From: Straminergon stramineum
Taxonomy: Eukaryota; Streptophyta; Bryopsida; Hypnales; Calliergonaceae
Length of the DNA: 64,000 nt
NCBI GenBank assembly: GCA_963920665.1
Contig: OY987271.1
Span: 4,342,501-4,406,500, forward strand
Reading direction: 5' to 3'
Shown: positions 53,491 through 64,000 of the stretch, in pieces
Numbering within the stretch: the stretch's first letter is position 1
How the letters are laid out: each line of letters opens with the position of its first letter
Notes under the pieces: model-generated
The model's input: only the letters and a program-made list of their open reading frames with translations
Told to the model about the DNA's origin: nothing
Database searches by the model: none
Program-made: the position numbers and the translations under genes

Positions 53491-54439
53491 TTAACCCCGA
53501 AACTCTTAAGATCGAAATGCATTTTTGGCAACATATTGATTTTGGACAACTCACTACAAACAAAAAGTTTATTTTTATTTTTTGAAATTTTAACACAATA
53601 TGTGGATGAAGAGTAGCTATAAGGCACAACAATTTTCTGAACTTTTGACTACATGGATAAAAACTTTATTGCATGATATGCAAATTTCATTGATCTCTGG
53701 GTAGTCCAAATTTTTCTTTAAAATCCACTTTTTTAAGAAATAAAAATTTGAAATAGGTTTCTAGATTTATATATACACACATAAAGCTTTGAATCATTCC
53801 ATTTCGATTAATGAGATGAAAGTTAAGAGGAGTTATATTAGTTTGTGAGCAATTATAGATTCTCTATTCTAAAATAAACTTTGAACTTTTGAAGTCCTTT
53901 ATTTAACTCAAGTTTCAATACTTTTGGAAAAAAATAAAATCCTAGAATATAGATTGTTTATTACAACATTACAACCATTGGGATTGGCATTTTTTAATTC
54001 CATAATGAAATTCTTAACAATTGAGAATTTTGACTCATTCTCTACTTTTTTCTCCTTACTATTTTTTTCTATATGTCGTACAATTCCAAATGATCAAAAA
54101 AATTTCAAGTATGTAGACAACTTGCCTTGAAGAATGAATACAAAGAAGAACTTCCATTTTAGTCATTTTTTCACACAAATGTAACCTTATGAAGTGCAAC
54201 TTCCTAGTTTTACAAGGCCAAAGAAAGGATTTTTGTCAATTTAAACGCTAAAAACTTTGCAATCTACACGGTGGAAATTTCTGAAATATTTTCTATATCT
54301 TCTCAACTAGCATACTACAAGATCCTATAGTTACATGTGTCCAAATTTAATTTTTTTTCTACAATTTGGTACTTGTATTGGAAATGACAGTTTTGGAGCA
54401 ATTTTGGTGAAAACATAGTCAAAAACATTTAGGGGTTAA
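53491..54439 (+). mobile_element. TTAA element A, copy 4 (949 bp)
   Basis: Begins TTAACCCCGAAACTC and ends ACATTTAGGGGTTAA. Collinear with copies 1 and 2 (GTGGATGAAGAGTAGCTATA, AAAGCTTTGAATCATTCC, CTACAAGATCCTATAGTTAC). Its left flank CATTCTTTTCATCTATTAA equals the left flank of other TTAA elements at 19780 and 46876. Non-coding. Confidence 0.75.
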
Positions 54440-55137
54440 CTCAAGGTTGTTGTTTTTTCATTTATTTTGGGTAGTGTAGAAAGAAATCTTCACTAATGTG
54501 ATGAAGCTATTTACATCCATGGAAATGGATGAAGCTAGTAATATATGGATTAAAATCCATTTCTTCATCGAATAGAGTCTACATTCATCTAAAATAGAAC
54601 AATATTGTGCCAAGATTTGATTGCACTTTAGGGTTGTTGCAAGAAGCACTTGCCATTTTTGGCTCAAAATGGCCTTAGTACTACAATAATGTGACATGTT
54701 GAAATAAATTTTTGAAAAATAAAATAAAATATGGATAATTTGTACAAAATTGAGGATATAATGTCTTTAAAATTTCAGATCTAGAAAAATTTATCTCTAC
54801 AAGTTATGAACAAATAAGTACAATGGAAAATACTAAGAAAATGGACACTTTGATGTTGGATTTTTAGAAAATAGTATAAAAAATTCGATAATTCAAACTA
54901 AAATATCCATTTTTCTTAACTTGAAGATGCTCATCCATCTTCATCTTTGGGAAAAAAAATTGTACTCTCTACACTTGCGCAAAGGTAGTGCACTTTGAGC
55001 ACATGTGGAAGGTGGACAATTTACTATTTTATAAAATCTCTTTAAGAACTTGAGTAACTTTGGTAGAAGTCCATATATTCCCATTTTGAGCTTCAAATTT
55101 TCATTTTTGGGTCACAAATAGTTCTAAATCCCTCCAA
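54440..55137. other. No gene recognised
   Basis: AT-rich, short frames only. Confidence 0.45.
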
Positions 55138-55365
55138 CTTTTCCAAGGTAGACATCCAATTGGGGGCTATTTAAAAATAGTGAAATAATTTTGAAAAATT
55201 TGAAAAAATTACCCCATGTGACCTAAAACTACCACAAGTACCTTCCATCCAAATTTCACACCAAATGAAAAAAATGACGCAAAAAATTATGAGCAAAAAA
55301 CCACCTGTTCGAGACCAAGAAGATAAGAAATGGGACAAATGTTTCTTGCAATCACCCTTTGACGA
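55138..55365 (-). repeat. Dispersed repeat F, reverse copy 2
   Basis: GTAGACATCCAATTGGGGGC, AAACCACCTGTTCGAGACC and TTTCTTGCAATCACCC match 2266-2470 and, in reverse, 10560-10790. Confidence 0.6.
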
Positions 55366-55464
55366 TTTCATCCATTGAAAAGGGAAAAATATCTAATTGA
55401 ATATTCCTTGTAAGAAACTTTGCATTGCTTTTAAGTAAAAATTCACTCAAAAAATCTCCTTGCA

Positions 55465-56870
55465 TTAATCCCTAAAGAACATAAAGGATTGCACATTCAA
55501 TTTTGGAATACCAAATGAATGTAATCATGTCCATCCCAAGCACATAGAAACTTGGTTTTTCCATCCACCTAAATGTAGATACATTCTAACTTGTATTAGT
55601 TTTCTTGCATTTGTAAAGAATTATAGATTTTGAGAACTTTTCTTTGTAAATACTCTATAGTTTAAAAAGCAACAATATATTTGACATCAAAAACTAACTT
55701 TTGAGTTGAGACTTGAGAAAATGGCCATTCAAGAATGACTGGCATAAAGAAGTAAAATAAAAATCTCAAAACATGGCCATAATTGATTAGAACCTAATAT
55801 TTGAACAAAAACAAAAAAATAAGTGTTAAAACTACAAATCATCAATCAATAATCAATTTTTGAAGGAATTTTCAGATTTTGTTTTGAAAATTTATTGAAA
55901 AATATTGGTTGGTTTAGAAAATGAGTTAACCATATAAATGTGATCAAATAGATCACATTTACGAGCTATTTTTTGTAAAAGTTATCATTAAATTATTGTT
56001 CCAAGTTGCATTTCATAGTACATCTTCAGAATTTTTGAATCTTGACTACCCTTTAGACCTTAAAGGGTTAAATCCAAAGCTAGTAGGGAGAGAATTTTTA
56101 GGCAAAACAATTTTTGGCCTAATAAGATTGTAGACATAAGATCTTCATTTTAAGCAATATTTTCATTTCTTTCCATCCCTACAGGAACAAATTCAAAAGC
56201 TTGCACAAATATCAAGAAGCACTTTTTGAGAAGCTAGTCACATTAGGAAAGTATATTAGGCAACAATTGTTTTTTTAAACATATTTGGATGTACCTCATC
56301 CATATTGTAGAATTTTGAAACTAGGTTCATAATAATGTTTACAATCCATCCAATGCATGCCGTCTCTCTTAGGAATTAAAGACTTGGTCTTTAGCCAAAT
56401 GGTCAAACATCATTTCTAATTTCAAATCAGCCCTTTATAGTAGTTTCAATCTTATATTTTTATTACATTAATAATCTTTGTAGCCATATTCTCAATTTAG
56501 TCTTGTGAAAATTTGGCATTGATATAAATTTATAAAGAGTTGTGAAAATAAATTCATAAATATAGCAAAAGCATCATTTTCTCAGTTCAAATCATATATA
56601 CCACAAACATTTGTTACAAAGTAAGTTACAATTTAATTTGATTAAAGGTCAACCAAAGTTATAGAGAGAGGAAGAAAAAGAATCAAGAAATACTTCTAGA
56701 TATGCTAAGTTAAGGACCTTTAGGGCCAATTTTTAATAAGTTCACTTACATCATAATTTCTTTGGAGTCAAAATATATAATTTTTAAAAAGGTGCTAAAA
56801 CTATTCATAGATTATTTCAAAAATGATTTTTAATAAAAATAAATAAAGAAAATTATCTACAATATTGTAC
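55465..56870 (+). mobile_element. Repeat B/C, copy 4 (truncated, right end approximate)
   Basis: Begins TTAATCCCTAAAGAAC. Its B module ends CCTTAAAGGGTTAA at 56058-56071. The following 800 bp match parts of repeat C in the other copies (AAGCTAGTAGG, CATTTCTTTCCATCCCTACAGG). Non-coding. Confidence 0.55.
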
Positions 56871-57878
56871 AGTTGAGATCTCTATAACTCAATGAAAGTT
56901 ATATCTATAACACTTCAAAAAAAATGTTGTTTTTTGACCTGTTCAAGCCTTGGACGGTGAGGGGTGAAGGTCCTCAATCAAGGCCACTTTAGAGGGCACT
57001 TTGAGTTGTTAGAGGGCCAATTATTGTTTAAATGTATAAGACTTGTCACCCGACGATGGAGACATTAAAAATGTGAAGGTAAGACCATAGGAATTGTGCT
57101 TATTGATAATCAAAACAAACATGATATACATTGATATATCACTAACAACAAGAAAGGGGGAAATGAGTATAAACTTATGGCACAATCATACATGTTTTCT
57201 AGACTCATTTCATGACAAATTGACCACTAATTAAGTATGCAAAGTGGTTGATATCCATACACTTAGCTCTACTAGTGTCATGTCATCTTTGGTTCAGTTT
57301 CCACTTCAACTATATTTATTTGACAGAAAAGCCTTGGAAACCCACTATTTGCACCTTCTATTTCAAAATTCAAAATGCATTGCTTTAATTTGCCAACAAC
57401 TAGGTATTTTGTTTGAGAGACTATGCGATTTTGGAATTGGATTGCATGTTGTGTATTTAAAATCATGTAACATATTAAAGTAATTTTTGTCAAAATTTAT
57501 AAGCTAAAATTATAATTCATAAGTAGATTTGACATAAAATAATTGAAAATTTGTAATCAAAGAAATTTTCAGATTTTTTTGGTCAAAAATGAACAATTGC
57601 AAAAAAATTGAATGGATCAACATTGAAATTGTTTAAATTGCAAACAAATAGATAAAACAAAATATTGAGCTTGAAAATGCATTGTAATTCATCAAGTCAA
57701 CATCCAATTTGAAAGTTTACAGAAATTCAATATTTTAGAATGGAATTTTAAGAGAATTTGGCTCATGAAAAATTGAAAGTCAACCAAGTTTATAGTCTAT
57801 CAATGGTTAAAATGTTGATAATAAGATAAGCTCATTATGCAAATAGGATGGTAAAATAGGATGGTAGGGTAGAAGTTA
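56871..57878. other. No gene recognised
   Basis: A 79-codon frame at 57244-57483 has no recognisable domain. Nothing else was seen. Confidence 0.45.
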
Positions 57879-58236
57879 GGATTGTTTTGTCGAACACATT
57901 TTGGGGTTTGGGTGTCGAGTTGTTCGTTTGATGTTACGTGTCGTGTAAGACGAGTGTTGGGTATACATGACAATTTTGTCAAATAAGGCCTTATCCTAAC
58001 AGTAGAGATAATTTGAAATCTCATTTTATTTATGATCCATAATTAAGACTATAATAAGTGATTATTAAATTGAGACATTTCAATAAAATGAAACTCAAAT
58101 ATGTCAAGATTGGAAATAGAAAGTGCTTTATTTGAGAGTCAACCTTAAAGTTGACTTTATTAGACGGACAAGGGGGTCTATTAAACTTATTGGACGTCAT
58201 GTTCGTTGTGTTGTTGAGTTGTTCGACCAAACAACC
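57879..58236. mobile_element. Element H, copy 2, reverse (358 bp)
   Basis: Begins GGATTGTTTTGTCGAACACA and ends TTGTTCGACCAAACAACC. Full-length reverse match to 6476-6832, including GTTGACTTTATTAGACGGAC against GTCCGTCTAATAAAGTCAAC. Confidence 0.65.
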
Positions 58237-58831
58237 ACGGTAGAAGTGTTATAAGAGATTAAGAGATGCATCAATCCATGAAGAATATTTGAATTAGGTT
58301 ATCAAATATATTAAGATCATTCAATATTTCAATCATTTCAAGTATCATTACATCCATCACAACACAATACTAATGTTCTTAGGAAGACTTCCAAGCTCAA
58401 TTATGCGATGTAAACCAAATTTTTTGAAAGAAATTCCACCAAAATATACATTATATGCCCATATTCAACATTGACCCAAATGCAATATTAACAATGTAAC
58501 ATTTGAACCAAAATTAAAGTGTAACAAAAATCTACAAGCAATCAAAACATGAAAGTTTATGAGAAGCTATGGTTGGTTTTTTTTCCACCCAGAGACAATA
58601 TTTTAAAATTCATAACTTATTCTCACTATCCAAATAATGCATGCTAAAGTGTGTTGAAATCCTCCTTTAGTTCACATTAAGATATAATTAAGGAAAAACA
58701 TTTATAAAAAAAGAATTATGTTTCATGATAGGAACTATGATCAGTTGTAATTAGTGACGCTTATGGGTGCATCCACTTAACGAAAATGTGAAAATCGATC
58801 TTCACCTTCCTTATACCTTCTTTGTATCAAT
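58237..58831. other. No gene recognised
   Basis: AT-rich, no recognised feature. Confidence 0.45.
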
Positions 58832-58967
58832 AGATATTTTGTTAAAATGAGAGTATTTGTAGGCCATTTTTCCATTCATTTTCTAAGGTTGGTATGGATT
58901 TCAGACCACACGGTCAAAATCTGAAAGTGCCAAGTTTGTGGAATACCGCCATTTTAATGAAATATCC
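58832..58967. mobile_element. MITE family M, diverged copy g
   Basis: Left AGATATTTTGTTAAAATGAG and right GCCATTTTAATGAAATATCC are diverged family ends. The interior contains GATTTCAGACCACACGGTC and GTGCCAAGTTTG, similar to copies e and f. It lies about 585 bp upstream of GLP8. Confidence 0.5.
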
Positions 58968-59317
58968 TTTTATCACGGAATGCTCCTGTGAGGTACAGTC
59001 TGCACGTACTGTCACACGGAATCGAAGGCAAAAGTGAACTCAAAAATTGACCAAAGTCCAATGCTTTCCACCGGCAGCAAAACGCCGAGTTTTTTAATAC
59101 CATGGATCTTCAGTTGGCTAAACAAGGTTGAAAATGGAGTTCTGAATTAGTCTCCGTTCACACTGGCAGGGCCTGACTTTCGCTGACTTTCTAGTCTAAA
59201 CATCTGAACTCCTCTGACTATCATTGGACCCGGACTTTTATTGGCATTACAAACCCAGCCGCTATTTTTTTCTCCATTTGAAAACCACCTGAGAGTCAGT
59301 TTACCTTCGACCCACTC

Positions 59318-59376
59318 CGCGTCTTGGAAAACACGCTTCACCGTTGATGCCCGCAGGAGGCCAGGATGTATATAAA
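59318..59376 (+). promoter_or_regulatory. GLP8 promoter: CGCG box and TATA
   Basis: CCGCGT at 59318-59323, ACACGCTTCAC at about 59332-59342 (one CGCG core lost to ACACGC), TATATAAACCCC at about 59369-59380, about 180 bp from the ATG. The arrangement is the mirror of the minus-strand copies. Confidence 0.6.
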
Positions 59377-59552
59377 CCCCAGCAGACCAAACAATTGTAA
59401 CAGCAGCAAACATTCCAGGGCCTTCATCCAGCTTCCATAACCACCTCAGTTCACGTTACTGTCTTGCAACGGACAGAGCTTCACTCGAATTCCAGAACTG
59501 ATCAGGACTTCCAATTCTAGCGGCACCGATTGTTAAGTTGCAGCCAGTCGAC

Positions 59553-60218
59553 ATGGGCATCATGACCCGGCGTAGCGTGTGGGTGACTGTTGCCGTGTTC
59601 CTGAGCGTGGCGCTGGTGCCCATGCTCGCCATGGCAGCGAACGAAGATCCGCTCCAGGACTTCTGCGTAGCGGACTTGAAGAGCGGAATTACCATCAACG
59701 GACTCACCTGCAAGCCCGCCGATAAGGTCTCCGCGGACGACTTCACGTTCGCTGGCTTGAAGAACGCAGGAAACACCAACAACCCCAACAACGCCGTCGT
59801 CACGCCCGCCACCGTGCTTCAGTTCCCGGGATTGAACACTTTGGGCATCTCCGCTGCTCGCATCGACTTCGCCAAGGGCGGCATCAACCCCCCACACACT
59901 CATCCCCGCGCTACCGAGATTCTGATAGTGGCCAAGGGCGAGCTGTACGTGGGCTTCGTGAGTACCAACAACACCTTGTTTGCCACCGTCCTGAAGGAAG
60001 GCGAGTTGTTCGTGTTCCCCAAGGGTCTGGTGCACTTCCAGCTCAACGTGGGCAAATACCCTGCGTTGGCTTTTGCCGCTTTGAGCAGCCAGAACCCTGG
60101 CGTGCAGCAAATTGCTCCTGCTTTGTTTACTCCGGACATCAATGACGAAGTGTTGGAGAAGGCGTTCCGGATCAACGAGAAGACGGTGGACCTGATCCAG
60201 AAGCAGTTCCGCATGTAA
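59553..60218 (+). CDS. GLP: Germin-like protein GLP8
   Basis: The only complete plus-strand copy, 221 residues, and the most diverged. Signal peptide 1-28 (M-G-I-M-T-R-R-S-V-W), Asn30 in place of Asp, Cys38/53, ligands His115/His117/Glu122 in G-G-I-N-P-P-H-T-H-P-R-A-T-E and His161. Changes include Ala61-Asp62, a proline-containing N-N-P-N-N loop near residue 77, Ala127, Tyr169, Asn197 and Lys210. Asn139 in S-T-N-N-T is an N-glycosylation sequon shared with GLP1. An in-frame TTG at 59538 is not used as start because ATG at 59553 has a good context (GAC before, G after). AATAAA follows at 60430. Confidence 0.97.
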   Translation: MGIMTRRSVWVTVAVFLSVALVPMLAMAANEDPLQDFCVADLKSGITINGLTCKPADKVSADDFTFAGLKNAGNTNNPNNAVVTPATVLQFPGLNTLGISAARIDFAKGGINPPHTHPRATEILIVAKGELYVGFVSTNNTLFATVLKEGELFVFPKGLVHFQLNVGKYPALAFAALSSQNPGVQQIAPALFTPDINDEVLEKAFRINEKTVDLIQKQFRM

Positions 60219-60429
60219 ATTGACAAATAGCTCGTCAAGTTTAATATCAGAGTCGATCTAGCTGTGGAAACATCATGCCCAGCCACAGTCGAGTCGAGAC
60301 AGTTACTACCAACGTTCAGTTTAGGATCCGTTGACTTTTGATTTGTTAGCACGATTGTACTGTTCTCAGAGCACTGGTGAAGTTATCCGTTATTTGACCA
60401 CAGTTGGACAATGTGTATCAGTCTATTTG

Positions 60430-60435
60430 AATAAA
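60430..60435 (+). terminator. Polyadenylation signal of GLP8
   Basis: AATAAA 212 bases after the stop codon. The distance fits a plant 3' UTR. Confidence 0.45.
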
Positions 60436-61970
60436 GTTAGGTCACTTCACAGTTTTCTCATTTGTATAAAAAGGTGTACTGGTCAGTGCGTTGAAGTAGA
60501 TCATTAAGCTATTTGTGCAGACCTTGTGAGCCTGTGCATGCATCTGTAAGTCACATTGAGGTAAATCTGTGTTGTTTGCACATCAAATTTCAAAAAACGT
60601 TTGCGTTCACAAGGGGAGTACGTATTAGTCCTATAAATAGATGATTGTTCTAGTTTTCGATCAGCCTCCATATATTTTCAGTCAGTTACTTGAAATTCCA
60701 GGTTATGATGTATCGATGTTGCAATTACTACGTGGTGTAAGTTAAACTGCAAGTAATGTCTCATTCTCTGAGTTCGTCTCCTGATCGAGTTAACAGTAGG
60801 TCTTATTTACGTCAGTCTTCTCTTAGCGCTACCTGCGTAGAATGCATACTCAGTATTTCGTTAAAAAATTGGGTATCTACTATAAGAACCAACCTTAGAC
60901 AATCATAACACATGCGGGTGCTTATATAAACCACCAAAATGGAATAGACTATACCTTGGGGGTTCTAAGATGCATTCTTCTTCACCATCTTGGACATTGA
61001 CATCAATTGATCACAAAGACTAGGTATAACTAGAGATTTGACAACCTCCACTAATGACATATGACTGAGTGCCACACAGCAAAGCATAACCACATTTAGC
61101 TTTAGAAGTTGCACTGCCACTGGCATCCTTGCTGCAAAGGCATATACATAGGAAGAACAAATCAGCTAAAAATATTTGCACATAATGTATACTCAACATG
61201 TTCAAATAAAACCACAGTGGAAAATTAAAAAGTTCAGAGTAGTTTCGAGAAATCTTCTATAATGGAAGATGAACTAATCACACATGCCCCATGAAGGAGT
61301 AGAAACTGTACCAAGGAAGTTAGAGATGTGTTATTCTCCATTGAAGAGCAGGACATGGTACATAGCTTGATTGCATTATACAGAAAAAAAAATTCATAAA
61401 AATTTTCACAAGAATCAGTGATAGATAGCTGTAATAGCACTGACTCCCAGTGTGGAGTTTTATTGCACCTCGTGCAAGTCTATGCAGTTACACATGTATG
61501 ATGCTGTATTTGAATATGATATGGACATATGGTTCAAATGTTAATGGGACATTAAAAATGAAAGATTTTGATTCTTGAAATATCAATCCAATAGTGTGTG
61601 TCTAGCATTCTAACCATAGTATAATACATAATTTATATTTTAGAAGTCAAATTCAGTGTTGTTTGTATGGATCTTTGCTAAAACATTTCAAGGATGAACT
61701 TTGAAATGATAAGCCTTCATATTTCCACTATTGTTAACCAAGAAATTAGCCTTAAGTTTTGACAAAATATTTATGTGCAATTGTGCATCCTTGTTTCCAC
61801 CCTCCAAAGTCATTCCATCATCATACAATCATGCATTTTTTCACTAAGTTTGTAGTTTGTACAAGGTCTATCATAAAAGCAGACCCAATGTTTTTTGAAT
61901 AGTCATGAAATTCAAAAAGATACCTCTGAAATTTGGAAGGAAAAAAGAAAACTCAAGCAAGTGCCCAAAT
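60436..61970. other. No gene confirmed
   Basis: Not part of any repeat recognised here. On the minus strand TTTGCAG then GATGCCAGTGGCAGTGC (about 61110-61136) looks like a 3' splice site leading into a short cysteine-containing frame to about 61020 (C-G-Y-A-L-L-C-G-T). No family was recognised and no partner exon found, so it is not called as a gene. Confidence 0.3.
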
Positions 61971-62151
61971 GGTCAATTTCATTAAAATGGCAGTATTCTA
62001 AACTATAAATGGGACATCTAGTATATATATATATAAGACCATGCAATCTAAATTCTAAAACATTTAGGATAGGTCTAGATTTCAAAATATGTGGTCTAAA
62101 ATTAAAAGTGCCAAAGTTGCAAAATTGCTTGCCATTTTAATGAAATCAACT
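61971..62151. mobile_element. MITE family M, copy f (about 181 bp)
   Basis: Begins GGTCAATTTCATTAAAATGG and ends CCATTTTAATGAAATCAAC. The interior shares TTAGGATAGGTCTAGA and AAAGTGCCAAAGTTG with copy e. Confidence 0.7.
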
Positions 62152-63167
62152 ATCCAAATCAACTATTTTTTTTCTTTCTCATTGGTACTTGAATCAAAAC
62201 TAACATTGTTCAAATTTTTTTGAGCAAGTTAGGTAACTTTTGCCTATGGACAACATGTGTAGAATGCCTTTTCTACTTTTGAGAGTATATAATAAGCATG
62301 ATATAGGAGTATAGGTTGCAATTGCAAAAATAAGAAGCATGTGTATTCCAAAAATTCCATGCCTAGAAAAATTAAAGTTTATTGCTTTCGTTGAATGTCA
62401 AGGACGCAAGATTGAGATTTTTCCCCTGCTAACAATATTACTTTAACGCTACATATTTAATAATCTTTCAATCTACATAGTCAAAGATTTCATTTTTTTT
62501 GCATATTCCCAAAGATGTTAAGTACATAATACTTTTTATTAAGCATAAGATTATTTTCAAACTCTTTTTCAATTTCTTTCATTGCTCTAAAAAGTAGGTG
62601 ATTTTAACAATTTCTACCCTAAATGTACATGGGAATCTCCGGAGTTAAATTATTATGTATAGGCTTTCTAGAGAATTGATATTTGAGATTGACTATTCAC
62701 AATGAAGAAAGCATCTTTAGATAAATTAACCCATAAATGTCGACATGGACGGTTTGAGTCCAATGAATGACAAAGAATCTTCATATGTAGGACAAGAGTG
62801 CAATTGATCATCTTTGGAATTTTGTGCAAAAAGAAGAGATCTTCAACAATAGTTTGACCTCCAATGAATATTTTTGGATTTTATAAAGTAGATGATGTCA
62901 CCCGGTTCGAAAAGGGAGGGTTTCCACGGTGAGCCCTTTTGTGAACTGCCGTCAGTGCTGTGCACTCCGGCACTCCAGTGCAACTGTTTCTCAATCCATC
63001 TGATAACTTACGATTCGCTTCATACGAGTAACTTACGGGTTTCTCCCTGTAAAAAAACGTGCGATTTGCTTCTTCAACTCACCGTTTTCTTCTTCAACTC
63101 GGCTTACGAAAATGAAGAAACGCGAGTTTGACCAAAGTCCATAGATTTTCGCAACTCTGATTTGGCA
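62152..63167. other. No gene recognised; GLP9 distal upstream in the last part
   Basis: From about 62890 composition changes toward that of GLP upstream DNA. TTTGACCAAAGTCCAT (about 63127) also occurs, slightly changed, upstream of GLP8 (59049). Confidence 0.45.
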
Positions 63168-63254
63168 CACAGGGAAATCCATTTCAACAGTAAGTGAGAA
63201 ACATTATACAACTTTTATTTCAACGTTGAACACAGGGAAATCCATTTCAACAGT
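63168..63254 (+). repeat. 24-bp direct repeat upstream of GLP9
   Basis: CACAGGGAAATCCATTTCAA plus CAGT occurs at 63168-63191 and exactly again at 63231-63254. No function is evident. Confidence 0.85.
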
Positions 63255-63590
63255 GAGAAAATATTATTTCAACGGCGTCAAAGTCGAAACATTTATTAAA
63301 ATGTCCCAGAACTTCTTCTACACAAATGAACGAGATCATCTTTAAAAAAAAGGAAAACGTCCCTAAACTTCACCCCAACTGACGCTTCTATTTGCAATTT
63401 AAGAATAGAAAGCGGGCCCAAAATTTCCTCCTGCCATAATAACACGTATTTCTACGACCGTTAATCACGGCACTTCCAGCACGGTTGAGGCTCGGGAGTC
63501 GCTTTCCAATCTGGGCGATCCATTCACACCTTATTCAGATTTCCTTCTTCACGCCTTCCGAGATTTCGTCTCAGTAACCCCAGGGTCAAT

Positions 63591-63642
63591 CCGCGTGTTC
63601 CAAAACACGCTTCACAAGTCATGACCCCGATATGTATATAAA
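63591..63642 (+). promoter_or_regulatory. GLP9 promoter: CGCG box and TATA
   Basis: CCGCGT at 63591-63596, ACACGCTTCAC at about 63605-63615, TATAAA at 63637-63642, about 180 bp from the ATG. Close to the GLP8 promoter. Confidence 0.6.
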
Positions 63643-63818
63643 CCCCAACAGCCCAAACAATTGTAACAGCAGCAACCATTTCAGTGCCATCCTCCAGCTT
63701 CCAAAACCACCTCAGTGCAGGTTACTCTCTTGATACTGACAGAGCTCGACGGGTAGCTGAACTCCCGAACTCGATCTTTCAATTTCTAGCAGCACCGACT
63801 GTTGGAACCTCAATCGAC

Positions 63819-64000
63819 ATGGGTGTCATGACCCGACGTAGCGTGTGGGTGACGGTTGCCGTGTTGATGAGCGTGGCGTTGGTGCCCATGCTCGCCATGG
63901 CAGCGGATGAGGATCCGCTCCAGGACTTCTGCGTAGCGGACTTGAAGAGCGGAATCACCATCAATGGACTCACCTGCAAGCCTGCCGATAAGGTCTCCGC
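63819..64000 (+). CDS. GLP: Germin-like protein GLP9, N-terminal part (3' end outside window)
   Basis: The first 60 codons of another GLP: M-G-V-M-T-R-R-S-V-W followed by the hydrophobic signal peptide ending A-M-A-A, then D-E-D-P-L-Q-D-F-C with Cys38 and, after G-L-T, Cys53. The start matches the other copies, with GAC before the ATG. The metal ligands lie beyond the window. The upstream region is closest to GLP8, so GLP8 and GLP9 appear to be the plus-strand sister pair. Val3 is unique. Confidence 0.95.
   Translation, partial: MGVMTRRSVWVTVAVLMSVALVPMLAMAADEDPLQDFCVADLKSGITINGLTCKPADKVS

Noticed and set aside
57244..57483. Possible 79-residue protein
   Set aside because: No domain, no promoter or polyadenylation context, surroundings non-coding. 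A chance frame is more likely.
61020..61136. Exon with a 3' splice site on the minus strand
   Set aside because: The splice-site match is short, no second exon or family was found, and a single exon of this size occurs easily by chance. Noted under the 60436-61970 feature only.

Overview
The window is nuclear DNA from a land plant. It holds compact, GC-rich, intronless genes for secreted germin-like proteins (GLPs) embedded in very AT-rich DNA full of short inverted-repeat transposons. The species cannot be fixed from the sequence. Intronless GLPs of this type and a pogo/CENPB-type transposase with a psq helix-turn-helix would fit a bryophyte or lycophyte, but that is an inference.

The gene content is one tandem GLP family. 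GLP1 (5' end cut off by the window edge) lies on the + strand at 1-280. GLP2-GLP7 lie on the - strand at 3.5, 14.2, 18.2, 26.5, 33.4 and 51.3 kb. GLP8 (59.6 kb) and GLP9 (63.8 kb, 3' end cut off) are on the + strand. Complete copies are 221 aa with a signal peptide, the two germin cysteines, and the H-x-H, E and H metal ligands. GLP6 has a stop 12 residues early. The paralogues share a promoter: a TATA box about 180-220 bp upstream of the ATG, a pair of CGCG-type boxes just beyond it, and in most - strand copies a TGACGT site further up. At 23.57 kb a decayed copy of this promoter survives without a gene.

The spaces between genes hold decayed copies of the GLP 3' and 5' flanks, expanded by mobile elements. 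The largest is a pogo-like DNA transposon of about 4.3 kb (34570-38897) with a broken transposase, sitting upstream of GLP6. Its TA duplication and inverted ends can be read because the same promoter position is empty in the GLP3 and GLP7 upstream regions. Comparison of paralogous or repeat-copy sites also defines a hAT-like element (8-bp duplication) in the GLP7 promoter, a CACTA-like element (3-bp duplication) at 39.7 kb, a Mutator-like element (about 10-bp duplication) at 25.5 kb, and several TTAA-flanked elements.

The most unusual theme is the TTAA-flanked set. Many elements of about 150, 580-600, 930 and 1000 bp begin TTAACCCC and end GGGGTTAA, the layout expected of piggyBac-type transposition. 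Several sit end to end sharing one TTAA. Other points of interest are a near-perfect hairpin with arms of about 290 bp (41109-41705), a roughly 190-bp tandem module inside one element family, a tRNA-derived SINE-like sequence, and mosaic (gene-conversion) structure in GLP4. I saw no CRISPR array, rRNA, intact tRNA gene or prokaryotic feature. Most remaining AT-rich DNA has no recognisable gene. All similarities were judged by eye, so repeat boundaries marked approximate may shift by tens of bases.
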